NCBI GenBank assembly: GCA_903919615.1
Contig: CAIXIX010000456.1
Coordinates: 1 to 64,000, forward strand
Length of the DNA: 64,000 bases
Origin: an uncultured Chthonomonas sp.
Lineage (GTDB): Bacteria; Armatimonadota; Chthonomonadetes; Chthonomonadales; Chthonomonadaceae
Direction: 5' to 3'
A program made the translations under genes and the position numbers. Shown here in pieces: positions 43,046 to 52,130 of this stretch (within the stretch, counting starts at the first letter, position 1; each line of letters begins with the position of its first letter). Below the pieces are notes generated by a model. That model was given only the letters and a program-made list of their open reading frames with translations. It ran no database searches and was not told where the DNA came from.

Positions 43046-45046
43046 ATGCCAGATGACTATTCCGGACCGTCCGCTTCAGGTCACAGCGAAGATGCCGCTC
43101 CCGCTGCTGCTCAGAAACAGGTGTGGATAAGCTGGCGAGCGATGCTGCTCGCCGTGCTCTTTGCGCCTGTTACGGCCTACTGGACAGCGGACCAGCTTCT
43201 CGACACCATCTTTTCATTGATGGTGCCTCCCGTGATCATGACCCTCATCGTTGCGGTAATCAATCTCGGTGTACGCAAGATCTCCCGCAAACATGCGCTC
43301 AACGAAGGCGAGTTGCTAATCTTCTTTGGCATGCACACGGTGATGTGCGCCATCTGCTCGGAGTGGATGACCGTCATCAATCCCTACATCCACTCTTATG
43401 CCCTGTTTCATGATGAAAACACACGGTTCGACACCTACATCAACCCCAACTCGAGCCCGTGGTTCTTTATTCAGAGGAGCCAGGCAGCAAACTTTCTTGA
43501 TTACAAAACGGGCGGTCATAGTTTTGGTTATTTTTGGAGTCACCTGCATCTGTGGTCGCGGTTCATCCTCAGCTGGACGGTTCTGATTACGCTGGTCTGC
43601 ACGGCAATGCTCTGCATCAACAGCCTGATGCGAGATGAGTGGACAAATCGCGAAAAGCTTGCGTTCCCAATCATACAGCTGCCCATGACCATAGTCCGGG
43701 CTGGCGCCGGCAAAGAGATGCCGTGGAAGAACAGGTTCTTCGTGATCCCATTCGTCATCATGTTCCTTATCGACATGATGAACGGTTTTCACTTTATCTA
43801 TCCCAGCATCCCGCAGATCCCAGTTCGCTTTATTGGCGACCTGCTGAAGGTGATGCCGTCGCCGCCGTTTAATGCGATTGGCTGGACTCCCGTTGGACTG
43901 TTTCCGTATATGGCGGTCATTGGCTTCTTCATGCCAACCGACTTACTTTTCTCGTGTATCTTCTTCTTTTTTGTGCGCAAGGCGATGCAGGTGGCTACCT
44001 ACGCGTTGGGGTTCACTGAGAGCGCAGGTGTGTTTGGCGGCGGCGGACTGGTACCCGGCGCGCCCTACTTCAGCGAGCAGTCGTGGGGCGCTTTCCTTGC
44101 GCTGTTTGCAACTTCGCTGTGGGTTGCGCGGAGCTACCTGAAAGAGGTGTGGGCAAAGATCGTGCACGGCAGTGGCCGTGATGAGCCCGGAGTGCCGCCG
44201 CGGGTCGCCTTTGTTCTGCTCTGCTGCTGTCTCGTGGCGCTATGTGCAGTAACAAACTGGATTGGCATACCGCTCTGGATGGTGGTATTCGAAACGATAC
44301 TTTTCCTCGCGTTCAGTATTGCTCTAACGAGGATGCGAGCACAGATCGGAGCGCCATCACATGAGATGGCCTTTATGGGACCGAACCAGATGCTGGTTGA
44401 CGTTGTTGGGACGCGTGGGCTGCCATCCGTTGGCATCAGCCGCATGGTAACCACGTTTCACTTCTATAACCGTATCCATCGAACCCACCCGATGCCGCAT
44501 CAGTTGGAAGCGATGAAGATGGGTGATGCCGCGCGGATCAATCAGAAGGCGCTGTTTGTCGCAATCCTTGCTGCCACCGTCATTGGCAGCGTGCTCGGCC
44601 ACATGACCTACATCTACAACGGCTACCACTGGGGACCCAAGCATGAGGGTGGAGATACTGCGGGAGTCGTCGATACGCTCCTCACTAAGCATCAGGGGCC
44701 GAATACGGTCGCAATCCTGTTTGTAGTGATCGGTATTGCGGTGGTGCTAGGGTTGGATTTTATCCGGTTCCGAATTCCCGCCTTTCCGCTGCACCCTGCA
44801 GGATACGCACTGGCAATGAACTTCGGGCTGGACTATTTCTGGGCAGGGCTGATTCTGGTATGGCTGATTAAGCTCTTCGTAGAGAGGTATTACGGACTTA
44901 AGGGTCATTCCAAACTTCATCAGGTGGGGCTTGGTATCATCCTCGCGGAGTTTACGGCTGAGGCGATCTGGTCGGCTTATGCTATTGTTACCCATACTGC
45001 AACCTATAGCGTCTCGATAAACGGGCGGCTTGGGTGGGATCAGTGA
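43046..45046 (+). CDS. polytopic membrane protein, DUF6785/DUF6784 family
   Basis: A 666-residue inner-membrane protein with roughly 13-14 TM helices. The N-terminal part (WRAMLLAVLFAPVTAYWTAD, MVPPVIMTLIVAVINLGVRK, LLIFFGMHTVMCAICSEWMT) matches DUF6785 and the C-terminal part (FPLHPAGYALAMNFGLDYFW, LIKLFVERYYGLKGH) DUF6784. The family is common in Armatimonadota, planctomycetes and related phyla, resembles oligopeptide-transporter-like carriers, and has no assigned substrate. It starts 14 bases after purC, and an SDR and a cupin follow, suggesting a small uptake-and-conversion set. Confidence 0.85.
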   Translation: MPDDYSGPSASGHSEDAAPAAAQKQVWISWRAMLLAVLFAPVTAYWTADQLLDTIFSLMVPPVIMTLIVAVINLGVRKISRKHALNEGELLIFFGMHTVMCAICSEWMTVINPYIHSYALFHDENTRFDTYINPNSSPWFFIQRSQAANFLDYKTGGHSFGYFWSHLHLWSRFILSWTVLITLVCTAMLCINSLMRDEWTNREKLAFPIIQLPMTIVRAGAGKEMPWKNRFFVIPFVIMFLIDMMNGFHFIYPSIPQIPVRFIGDLLKVMPSPPFNAIGWTPVGLFPYMAVIGFFMPTDLLFSCIFFFFVRKAMQVATYALGFTESAGVFGGGGLVPGAPYFSEQSWGAFLALFATSLWVARSYLKEVWAKIVHGSGRDEPGVPPRVAFVLLCCCLVALCAVTNWIGIPLWMVVFETILFLAFSIALTRMRAQIGAPSHEMAFMGPNQMLVDVVGTRGLPSVGISRMVTTFHFYNRIHRTHPMPHQLEAMKMGDAARINQKALFVAILAATVIGSVLGHMTYIYNGYHWGPKHEGGDTAGVVDTLLTKHQGPNTVAILFVVIGIAVVLGLDFIRFRIPAFPLHPAGYALAMNFGLDYFWAGLILVWLIKLFVERYYGLKGHSKLHQVGLGIILAEFTAEAIWSAYAIVTHTATYSVSINGRLGWDQ

Positions 45047-45095
45047 GGAAGGTGAGTGGGTCAGTACGTTAGTGAGATAGTGACTTAGTGAGCAG
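45047..45095 (+). repeat. post-stop GTTAGTGAG-type simple repeat
   Basis: Behind the DUF6785 stop: GGTGAGTGGGTCAGTACGTT followed by AGTGAGATAGTGACTTAGTG. Same character as the tract behind the DUF5695 gene at 31523. Confidence 0.6.
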
Positions 45096-45107
45096 GGAGG
45101 CGCGAGG

Positions 45108-45869
45108 ATGCGGGTAGATCTGAATGGCAAAGTTGCTCTCGTTACCGGTGCGGCCCGAGGCATTGGGCTGGCGATCGCAGACGCCCTCGAAGCAAATGGC
45201 GCGTTCGTCGTTCGTGGCGATGTCTTTCCGGCAGAGGATGCGCCCGCTTCATGCGTTATGATGGATGTTACAGATCCCTCACAGATTAAAGAGGTGATGG
45301 ACACCATCGAATATAAATTCGGAAAACTGAATATTCTGGTGAATAATGCAGGCGTCAATACGATGGCGCATCGCGTTAATCTAGATCAGTTTCCACGAGA
45401 AGAGTGGGATCGAATTCTAGCCGTAGACCTTACCGGCGTGTACGAGGTGAGCAGATCCGCCATACCGCTGATGCGAATTGCCGGCGGAGGCCGCATCATC
45501 AATATCGCCTCAATTGCTGGTCTGGTGCCTCTTCGCCTGCAGTGCGCCTTCACTGCTGCAAAGGCTGGTGTGATCAATCTTACGCGCGCAATGGCGATCG
45601 AACTGGGCTCCGAGGGAATTCTGACGAACGCGATTGCGCCGGGCTCCGTGCTCACCGAGGGCACTCGTAAGCTGTTTTATGGCGAAGATGGGCTGTTTAA
45701 CGCGCGCGTTCAGCAGATGCTTGCCCATGTTCCGCTGGGCAGGCCCGGTGAGCCAGAAGAGATTGCGCATGCCGCGCTATTTTTTGCTGCTCCGGAATCG
45801 AGTTACATCAATGGCCACTGCCTAACGGTAGATGGCGGTTGGACGGCAGGTTACACGCGAGAGTTCTAA
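45108..45869 (+). CDS. SDR-family oxidoreductase lacking the catalytic tyrosine
   Basis: A classical short-chain dehydrogenase of 253 residues: TGAARGIGLAIADAL (NAD(P) site), NNAGVN, IINIASIAG with the catalytic Ser, and the C-terminal SYINGHCLTVDGGWTAG. The YxxxK motif is altered: CAFTAAKAGV has F148 where the catalytic Tyr belongs, with K152 kept. GGAGG precedes the ATG by seven bases. It lies between the DUF6785 carrier and a cupin. If active, it must use another proton donor; otherwise it may be a binding or structural pseudoenzyme. The Phe codon is TTC, one base from a Tyr codon. Confidence 0.9.
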   Translation: MRVDLNGKVALVTGAARGIGLAIADALEANGAFVVRGDVFPAEDAPASCVMMDVTDPSQIKEVMDTIEYKFGKLNILVNNAGVNTMAHRVNLDQFPREEWDRILAVDLTGVYEVSRSAIPLMRIAGGGRIINIASIAGLVPLRLQCAFTAAKAGVINLTRAMAIELGSEGILTNAIAPGSVLTEGTRKLFYGEDGLFNARVQQMLAHVPLGRPGEPEEIAHAALFFAAPESSYINGHCLTVDGGWTAGYTREF

Positions 45870-45905
45870 ACCAAGACGAGACCGCACAGGAGAGGCAGAG
45901 ACGCC

Positions 45906-46328
45906 ATGGCAAAGTTCACAACATTTAAAGGCTATACGGGAGACCGTCCCCCTACCATTCCGCGACCCGATGTCGCACCAGATCCGATGATCGTAACCGT
46001 ACAGGAAGGCGTTCCTGTGGTGTATCCGGATTGTCATGGCGTAGGCGTACGAGTAGTGCATCCTGTAAACCCGAATGCTCCTGCCAAAAACATGGGGCTT
46101 GTTATGTTCTATATTCCACCGCACGCCAGCCTGGCTCCGGGGTCCCACGAGACCGAAGAGACTTATGTAATTCTGGAGGGCAGCGGTAAAATGACCTTCG
46201 AACGTTACGAACGCGATGTTAAGAAGGGCGACTTTGTATACCTGCCTCCGTGGTGCCTGCATGGCATCGAGAATACCGGCACCGAGACACTGGTTGTCCT
46301 GATTGCAACGTCGCCGCCTAATCCATGA
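45906..46328 (+). CDS. cupin-domain protein
   Basis: A single-domain cupin of 140 residues. The two cupin motifs are seen as GSHETEETYVILEGSGKMTF (metal ligands H and E) and GDFVYLPPWCLHGIENTG (second His). It follows the SDR by 36 bases with GGAGAGG upstream. Cupins beside carriers and SDRs often bind or isomerise sugar acids or small organic acids; the substrate is not evident. Confidence 0.9.
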   Translation: MAKFTTFKGYTGDRPPTIPRPDVAPDPMIVTVQEGVPVVYPDCHGVGVRVVHPVNPNAPAKNMGLVMFYIPPHASLAPGSHETEETYVILEGSGKMTFERYERDVKKGDFVYLPPWCLHGIENTGTETLVVLIATSPPNP

Positions 46329-46359
46329 GAGTGGTGTGGGCTAGAGAGAATCATCAAAC

Positions 46360-46818
46360 ATGCGCAATGGACCCTCGATACGCCTTATATTCGTGCTTAC
46401 CGCGCTGATTGTTGCCGGTGGAATCCTTTATGCAGTCGTGCGTGCACCGGGCATGGGGACGGATCTTACCGGTGAATGGTTGATGAGCCGAATTGCGGGC
46501 AAGAAGATTTCGCCTTCGCCCGATCAATCGCTCACACTGAAAGAGGACGGCACCTTTCTGTTTCCATCGTTTCAGGCAGAGGGCAAATATGAGATTTCCG
46601 GGGCGGTATTAACTCTGCATACGGACAAGTACAACGGAAAGACAAAGCAGGAGTTTCAATCTGAGATGCAGGCGAAGTACCCGGGCGACACGTCGATGCA
46701 GAAGATCGCCTCCAAGGTATTTGAGGATATGAAGTTTACAGTGAAGCCAGATCATTCTGAGCTTGCTATCGACTTCGGCGGCGTGAGCCAGGTGTATCGC
46801 AGGAAGGTTGGTAAGTAG
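46360..46818 (+). CDS. membrane-anchored lipocalin-like protein of unknown function
   Basis: A 152-residue protein with one N-terminal TM helix (IRLIFVLTALIVAGGILYAV) and an exported domain. The domain begins LTGEWLMSRIAGKKISPSPD, then LTLKEDGTFLFPSFQAEGKY and LAIDFGGVSQVYRRK, a pattern of small stress- or lipocalin-like beta-barrels used in many lipoproteins. No catalytic motif. It lies 31 bases behind the cupin on the same strand. Confidence 0.75.
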   Translation: MRNGPSIRLIFVLTALIVAGGILYAVVRAPGMGTDLTGEWLMSRIAGKKISPSPDQSLTLKEDGTFLFPSFQAEGKYEISGAVLTLHTDKYNGKTKQEFQSEMQAKYPGDTSMQKIASKVFEDMKFTVKPDHSELAIDFGGVSQVYRRKVGK

Positions 46819-46839
46819 CGGGGTTGGGGGCAATTTGCG

Positions 46840-46845
46840 TATAAT
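46840..46845 (+). promoter_or_regulatory. possible -10 box for uma2
   Basis: TATAAT about 45 bases ahead of the preferred uma2 start, without a good -35. If used, transcription starts near 46852, which disfavours the GTG at 46854 as start codon. Confidence 0.4.
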
Positions 46846-46892
46846 AGTCTCATGTGGAGCGAGAAATTTCAGGAAGGAGATATACAGCGACC

Positions 46893-47471
46893 ATGGCGCT
46901 AGCCGGTTCGATTGTTCCGCGATTGCTGACTGTTGATGAGTTCGACCGTGCCTGGGCTGCCGGTGTGTATGGCCCTGAGGAACGTCTTGAATTAGTCGAT
47001 GGCGAGGTAATCTGCAAATTGAGCCCACAGGAAAGTCCGCACGCGACTGCGATTAGCCTTGTCGTTGAAGCACTGCGCCAACGCTGTATGCCCGCAAGTC
47101 ACGTACGGGCGCAGCTGCCGCTTGCTCTTGGAGAGTACAGCAAACCTGAGCCGGATGTCGTTGTGGTGGAGGGACACATCCGGGACTATGCAGAGGCTCA
47201 CCCGACGTCGGCGCTGCTCGTTGTAGAGGTCGGAGATTCAACTCTTGCGTTCGACCGCACGCGGAAGGCGGAGTTATACGCCCGGTATCGTCTCCCTGAA
47301 TTCTGGATTGTCAACCTTGTTGCTCGCCAACTTGAAGTGTATCGTAACCCTGTACAGGCCGGTGACGGCACCGCTCGGTATGATTTGGTATTCATTGTTT
47401 CGGCCGACGAGGGGATCTCGCCGGAGTTTGCGCCTGACGCAACGATTGCGGTTGCCGACTTGCTGCCGTAG
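46893..47471 (+). CDS. Uma2-family (DUF820) putative nuclease
   Basis: A 192-residue protein of the PD-(D/E)XK-like Uma2 family. Motifs: LTVDEFDRAW, ERLELVDGEVICKLSP, SKPEPDVVVVEG, ALLVVEVGDSTLAFDRTRKA (the Asp...ExE...K site) and YARYRLPEFWIVNL. I start at ATG 46893, with AAGGAG 13 bases upstream; a GTG at 46854 would lengthen the protein. Function is unknown; these genes occur in many copies in cyanobacteria and planctomycete-like genomes and are suspected to be linked to mobile DNA. Confidence 0.9.
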   Translation: MALAGSIVPRLLTVDEFDRAWAAGVYGPEERLELVDGEVICKLSPQESPHATAISLVVEALRQRCMPASHVRAQLPLALGEYSKPEPDVVVVEGHIRDYAEAHPTSALLVVEVGDSTLAFDRTRKAELYARYRLPEFWIVNLVARQLEVYRNPVQAGDGTARYDLVFIVSADEGISPEFAPDATIAVADLLP

Positions 47472-47514
47472 TGCGGGGCACTTGCTTTCATACAGGTTGT
47501 AGGTTCTATTTCGT

Positions 47515-48882
47515 TCATCTTGTTGATGGCAGCTCGATGATTATGGGATGATCGCTCAGGGTTAATTGAATGGATGCAGCGAGCGCAAATGTTTTGGTTG
47601 ATGCAGCGCTAATTGTAGGATCGTAGACTTTGACATTAGTGTGGGCCGCGCCAAGATCCACTGTCATCGTGCTGGATCCTTTGGCCTGTTCGTCCCACAC
47701 AACGAGTTCAAAAGTGCCATTGCTCTTCTGCAAGAGCAGGTCGTGTACGGTTGCTGGTTGATTGGGAATAGTGTAGGTTGTCCTACCGGGCTCGAACGCA
47801 GCTGATTTGTCTGCCAGTATCGTGGTGAGGTTGTGCAGATAGGTGGCTGAGAGCTTGGGAGAGTAGTCCTTGTGCACGAGCCCCCACATTCCCTGTACCG
47901 GCGAATCGTGAAGCATATAGATGAATGTATAGCTCCAGTTGCGCTTGAATGCCGCCAGATACAGGTTCAGGAACAGCTTGCCCTGCTCTTCTTCCGTTAT
48001 TGCCGTGTCGTTGCCGCCGGCACCGGTCTGGGTATTCCAGCCGGTTTCGGTGGTAACTCTCGGCAAGGTTTCCAGCTGCTCCCTGGTGTATCCATTGAAC
48101 CCACCGCCCCACCACGTGTGGCCGTACTCTACCCACAGGCCGTCCCACGTGCCGTTCAGAGTTGGATCTTCTGCGTTCCAGGCGATATTGTCTTCGGTGA
48201 TCCCTTTCAGTCCGTGTCCGCAGACATAGTTGTGTGTGTTTGCATAGTCTGCGAATTTCGTGCCGTCTGGAAGCAAAGTGCCCGCACCAGTAGGGATGGT
48301 TAGAAACTGCAACCCACAGTTATCCGGCTCAGATCCTCCGGCTTCGCTCGAGTGAAACACAGGAATGCCTGCTAGCTTTGGATCCGTTCTAACGGCCGCG
48401 TAGAGATCTCGCTGAAACAGCGCGGTTGGCATGGAAGTCTTGTTGGACGATGTCTCTCCCTTGTACGTGACCTTGAAGTTGTTAGGCTCGTTTGGGCCCT
48501 CTACTGCCAGCAGCGCTCCGGCCGCAGCCAGAGTTTCGTACTGAGTTAGACTGGCTGCGATATCACCGGTGCGAGGAAGCAAGTCGATCTTTGCCGGAGA
48601 TCTGCGGTGTACGCTGATGAAAGACTGTAGGGTGGCAGGATTGCCCGGTCCGTCGTCGCGGATAGCACGGATGCCGGTGAAAGTGAGGCATTCTGCCACC
48701 TTTACTGGATCGTCCTCACCCTGCGTGATATGCGTACAGACGCCGATCGAGTTGAGGAAATCAGCTGCTCTCCGAGCTGCCTTGCTACTAGCAGGTGCGC
48801 TTGTTGGCGGCTGTGCCTGGACAAGAGGCTGGGATGCGGCGAGAGACACCATTAGGTAGGCGATGATCGATGCGTATTTCAT
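47515..48882 (-). CDS. secreted clan GH-A glycosidase
   Basis: The last gene of the arabinoside operon. From ATG 48882, which overlaps the GH51 stop by four bases, it has 455 residues; longer frames lack a signal peptide. Signal peptide IIAYLMVSLAASQPLVQAQ. The TIM-barrel core shows the clan-A pair E132 in VEGPNEPNNF (acid/base, NEP motif) and E278 in TTETGWNTQTG (nucleophile). A C-terminal beta-sandwich follows (VHDLLLQKSNGTFELVVWDE). The family is unclear: GH39 and other NEP-type families are the nearest. It probably attacks a pentose-containing glycan before uptake. Confidence 0.85.
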   Translation of the reverse strand: MKYASIIAYLMVSLAASQPLVQAQPPTSAPASSKAARRAADFLNSIGVCTHITQGEDDPVKVAECLTFTGIRAIRDDGPGNPATLQSFISVHRRSPAKIDLLPRTGDIAASLTQYETLAAAGALLAVEGPNEPNNFKVTYKGETSSNKTSMPTALFQRDLYAAVRTDPKLAGIPVFHSSEAGGSEPDNCGLQFLTIPTGAGTLLPDGTKFADYANTHNYVCGHGLKGITEDNIAWNAEDPTLNGTWDGLWVEYGHTWWGGGFNGYTREQLETLPRVTTETGWNTQTGAGGNDTAITEEEQGKLFLNLYLAAFKRNWSYTFIYMLHDSPVQGMWGLVHKDYSPKLSATYLHNLTTILADKSAAFEPGRTTYTIPNQPATVHDLLLQKSNGTFELVVWDEQAKGSSTMTVDLGAAHTNVKVYDPTISAASTKTFALAASIQLTLSDHPIIIELPSTR

Positions 48883-50372
48883 CGCTTCGCGGTTGCTGCA
48901 GTTAGAGCAACAAAGCCTAGGGCCGGGATGGTGACCGTGATGTCGCCGTTGCCGGTGACGGAAGCCGTGCCGGGCACGAGGCCAAGCAGGTTTGGCTGCT
49001 CCCACGTGTTTGCTGCTTTCGGATCCGTGCCGGAGAGCTGTTTCACGTCCCCGATTGCGGTTGCTTTCACGTCCGCAATCGAAACAGTAAGGTTTGCCGC
49101 GTCGGTCTGGCTTCGATTGACGATGAAGACTGCAAGCGTGCCATCCTCCTTGATCGATGCCGATACGTCGAGTACAGGTGTTTCACCGCGTTCACCTGCC
49201 TTATAGGTTGGCGATTCGAGCACTGTCCTTAGGGAGCGACCTTGCGCATGCTCTGCCATGAGCGCGAACGGGTAGAAGGTGGACTGCACGAGCAGACCAT
49301 CCTTTGTCGTAAGGAGTGGTGCAATCACATTGACAACCTGAGCAATGCACGCTATTTTAACGACATCGGCTCTGCGGATGAAGGCGTTCAGGTACTGTGC
49401 GCAAACGAGCGCATCTTCCAGGTTGTAAACCTCTTCGATCAGGTGCGGCGCCTCGGTCCAGTTGCCATCCATCTCCTTCGCCTTGTACCATACGTTCCAC
49501 TCATCGAAGGAGAGATAGATCCGCTTGTTGGAGCGCTTCAGTCCGCGAACGTAATCGAAAAGCCCCGCGTAGTCCTCAATGACACGCTCAATCTCAACAC
49601 CTTCGGCAAGGAACCATCCGGTATCGTTGCGGTGGTTTTCGCTGTACCGATGTGCGGAGACGTAGTGGATGTCGTTCCAGCAGTACTCCAGGGTTACGCG
49701 GTCATAGTTCAGGTAGGTCGCCATTCCTCTGCCCGAGGATCCACAGGCAATCAACTCGATGCTGCGATCCAGACCACGCATGAGCTTCGCTGCTTGATCT
49801 GCTCGCTGCGCATAGACCTCGGCAGGTACGTGCCCTGCCTGCCAGGGACCATCCATCTCATTGCCAAGGCACCAGGTTTTTACTTTGTAGGGCTCTGGGC
49901 TGCCATTAGCGACACGGCGATCGGCCCAGTACGTGCCGGCAGGAAGGTTACAGTATTCGAGCAGCGCACCCGCCTCTGCTGAGCCTTTCGTGCCCAGGTT
50001 GATCGCCATCATCGCCTCAGTGCCTAGCTTGGCGCACCAGCGCATAAATTCATCGGTGCCAAACTGATTCGACTCGACGCTTCGCCAGGCGTAGTCTAGC
50101 CTGCGCGGCCTCTCACTGCGTGCGCCAACGCCATCCACCCAGTCGTATGCGCTTACAAAGTTGCCGCCGGGGTAGCGCATGAGAGGCATGCGAAGCTTAG
50201 CAATCGCCTCGAGCACGTCAATGCGGAAACCTTCGCCATCGGCTAATGGGCTGCCAGGATCGTAGATGCCCTCGTAGATGCATCGGCCCAGGTGCTCTGC
50301 AAAGCCGCTGAAGATTCGGGGATCGATTTCGCCGGAATGAAAGTCGGTATCTAGATGGAGTTTCGCCTGCAT
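48879..50372 (-). CDS. alpha-L-arabinofuranosidase, GH51
   Basis: A 497-residue intracellular enzyme (no signal peptide) that removes arabinofuranosyl residues from arabino-oligosaccharides. Typical GH51 motifs: IDPRIFSGFAEHLGRCIYEG, RYPGGNFVSAYDWVDGVG, CLGNEMDGPWQAGH with acid/base E172 and LSFDEWNVWY with nucleophile E291; then the C-terminal beta-sandwich. It is 28 bases behind the inner permease gene and overlaps the next glycosidase by four bases. Together with the binding protein and permeases it forms an arabinoside uptake operon. Confidence 0.95.
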   Translation of the reverse strand: MQAKLHLDTDFHSGEIDPRIFSGFAEHLGRCIYEGIYDPGSPLADGEGFRIDVLEAIAKLRMPLMRYPGGNFVSAYDWVDGVGARSERPRRLDYAWRSVESNQFGTDEFMRWCAKLGTEAMMAINLGTKGSAEAGALLEYCNLPAGTYWADRRVANGSPEPYKVKTWCLGNEMDGPWQAGHVPAEVYAQRADQAAKLMRGLDRSIELIACGSSGRGMATYLNYDRVTLEYCWNDIHYVSAHRYSENHRNDTGWFLAEGVEIERVIEDYAGLFDYVRGLKRSNKRIYLSFDEWNVWYKAKEMDGNWTEAPHLIEEVYNLEDALVCAQYLNAFIRRADVVKIACIAQVVNVIAPLLTTKDGLLVQSTFYPFALMAEHAQGRSLRTVLESPTYKAGERGETPVLDVSASIKEDGTLAVFIVNRSQTDAANLTVSIADVKATAIGDVKQLSGTDPKAANTWEQPNLLGLVPGTASVTGNGDITVTIPALGFVALTAATAKR

Positions 50373-50400
50373 GGTAATTAAGTCACCTCTCTAGTGGATT

Positions 50401-51258
50401 TTAATCCTTGAGCCCGGTAAGGGCAATTCCTTGAATGATGTGCCTTTGAAACCGTAGAAAAACGATCATGACTGGCAGCGTGCAGAGGACGCTTGCCGCA
50501 AGCGTTAGACCGTATTCGGCATAGTAACTGGTCTGGAACAGGGCGATCCCGACCGGCAGGGTGTACTTATCCACCGAATCGAGAAAAACGAGCGGTCCCA
50601 GAAAGTCGTTCCAGGAGCCAATGAACGTGAAGATGCCGAGCGTCGCGAGCGCAGGCATCGAGAGCGGGAGCGCCACATGGAGAAAGATGCCGAAGCGCGA
50701 ACAGCCATCCAGCGCTGCTGCCTCCTCCAGATCTTTCGGAATATTAAGAAAGAACTGGTGCAGCAGAAAAACGCCAAAGGCGCCTGCGCCCGCAGGGACA
50801 ATGAGTGCAAGTGGTGAATCGAGCCATCCGAGCCGGTTGAGAATCAGATATACCGGCACGAGCAGGATCTGCCCCGGCACCATGAGGGTTGCCACAATCA
50901 CACCAAGAACCCAGCGCTTCCCAGGTAGGTTTAGGCGCGCAAGCCCGTAGGCTGCGAGAGAATCGACCGTGAGCACGAGGGCAGTCGTCAGCGTAGAGAT
51001 AAGAAGGCTGTTGCCAAACCAGCGCGCGATTGGGATCTCCTCCGGGCTCCCGAGGATCTCGTGAAAGTTCTGGAGGGTTGGCGATTGAGGCAGGATCCCC
51101 CTGAAGTCAACGATCTCGGAATCAGGTTTGAATGCGGTAATGAAGATGAGCAGAATCGGCGCAGCGAAGACAAGCGCTCCGATAATTGCGACGATTCGGA
51201 CGACCGCTGCTGCAATCCCAGTTTTCCCACTCGATGGAATAAGTTCTTGCTGCGCCAT
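50401..51258 (-). CDS. sugar ABC transporter permease (MalG type)
   Basis: A 285-residue inner-membrane protein with six TM helices. The cytoplasmic EAA loop reads EEAAALDGCSRFGIFLHVAL, and the C-terminal KD in IQGIALTGLKD is typical of MalG-like permeases. I start at ATG 51258, which shares one base with the preceding stop (TGATG) and has GGGAG five bases upstream; a GTG at 51261 is also in frame. It partners the permease at 51258-52130. No ATP-binding subunit is encoded in the operon. Confidence 0.94.
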   Translation of the reverse strand: MAQQELIPSSGKTGIAAAVVRIVAIIGALVFAAPILLIFITAFKPDSEIVDFRGILPQSPTLQNFHEILGSPEEIPIARWFGNSLLISTLTTALVLTVDSLAAYGLARLNLPGKRWVLGVIVATLMVPGQILLVPVYLILNRLGWLDSPLALIVPAGAGAFGVFLLHQFFLNIPKDLEEAAALDGCSRFGIFLHVALPLSMPALATLGIFTFIGSWNDFLGPLVFLDSVDKYTLPVGIALFQTSYYAEYGLTLAASVLCTLPVMIVFLRFQRHIIQGIALTGLKD

Positions 51259-52130
51259 CACTGCTCCCTCATCAGCCGAAACTGCACGGCCGAGAATGCT
51301 GCGATGACGAGAAACAGGAGCCAGCTTAGTGACGAGGCGTAACCCATGCGGTAGTTGTTAAAGGCAGTCTCATAGATGTACTGCACCAGCGACCGGGTGC
51401 TCATCTCTGGCCCTCCGCGGGTGATCATAAAAGTCTGCCCGAACACCTGGAATGATCCAATGATGTTGAGCACAACCACAAACAGCAGCACCGGCCGCAG
51501 TAGCGGCAGAGTTATGTGCAGAAACTGGCGATAGCCATCTGCGCCATCGAGAGATGCGGCCTCGTGATACTGTGGCGGGATGTGGTGGATGCCTGCGAGC
51601 AGAACGACCATGGGTCCGCCCACGGTCCACCAGAGCGTCATCAATGCGATTGAGATGAGAGCCCAGCTATTGTTCGTTAGCCACGGCGCCTTGATGCCCA
51701 GGTGACCGAGATAGGCATTGAAGAGGCCAAACTCACTGTTATAGAACCAGCGCCAGAGGATGCCCGCAACGGATACCGTAAGAATGGTTGGAGCAAAGTA
51801 GGCGGCACGCAGAAAGGTCTGCAGCTTGCCGGAGGTTCGACTGAGCACGACCGCAATGGCCAGCGCAGCGCACACCGTTAGCGGCGTTGCGACCAGTACG
51901 AAGCGGAATGTGGCCAACAGGGCCTTCCAGAAATAGGCATCGTGCAGGGCTTCGACGTAGTTGCCGATACCTATGAAGCGTGCTGGTATCGAAGTGAGCA
52001 GTTCACGCCGATAGAGGCTTAGTCCGAGGCCATAAAGCAGCGGAATGAGCAGAAACACGGTGAACAGCGCCAGATAGGGCAGCACGAAAAGGTACCCGGA
52101 GTAGCGAGCGAGGCTCTTTCTGGTTAGCAT
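51258..52130 (-). CDS. sugar ABC transporter permease (MalF type)
   Basis: A 290-residue six-TM permease. TM1 is LFVLPYLALFTVFLLIPLLY, and the EAA loop is YHEAASLDGADGYRQFLHIT. Its ATG overlaps the binding-protein stop by one base (TGATG) and its stop overlaps the next permease, so the three transporter genes are translationally coupled. It belongs to the CUT1 carbohydrate uptake class. Confidence 0.94.
   Translation of the reverse strand: MLTRKSLARYSGYLFVLPYLALFTVFLLIPLLYGLGLSLYRRELLTSIPARFIGIGNYVEALHDAYFWKALLATFRFVLVATPLTVCAALAIAVVLSRTSGKLQTFLRAAYFAPTILTVSVAGILWRWFYNSEFGLFNAYLGHLGIKAPWLTNNSWALISIALMTLWWTVGGPMVVLLAGIHHIPPQYHEAASLDGADGYRQFLHITLPLLRPVLLFVVVLNIIGSFQVFGQTFMITRGGPEMSTRSLVQYIYETAFNNYRMGYASSLSWLLFLVIAAFSAVQFRLMREQ

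Noticed and set aside
46872-46896. Vector contamination (the AAGGAGATATACA stretch and CCATGG resemble a pET ribosome site)
   Set aside because: Flanking sequence is ordinary chromosomal DNA in frame with a Uma2 gene; the match is short and coincidental.
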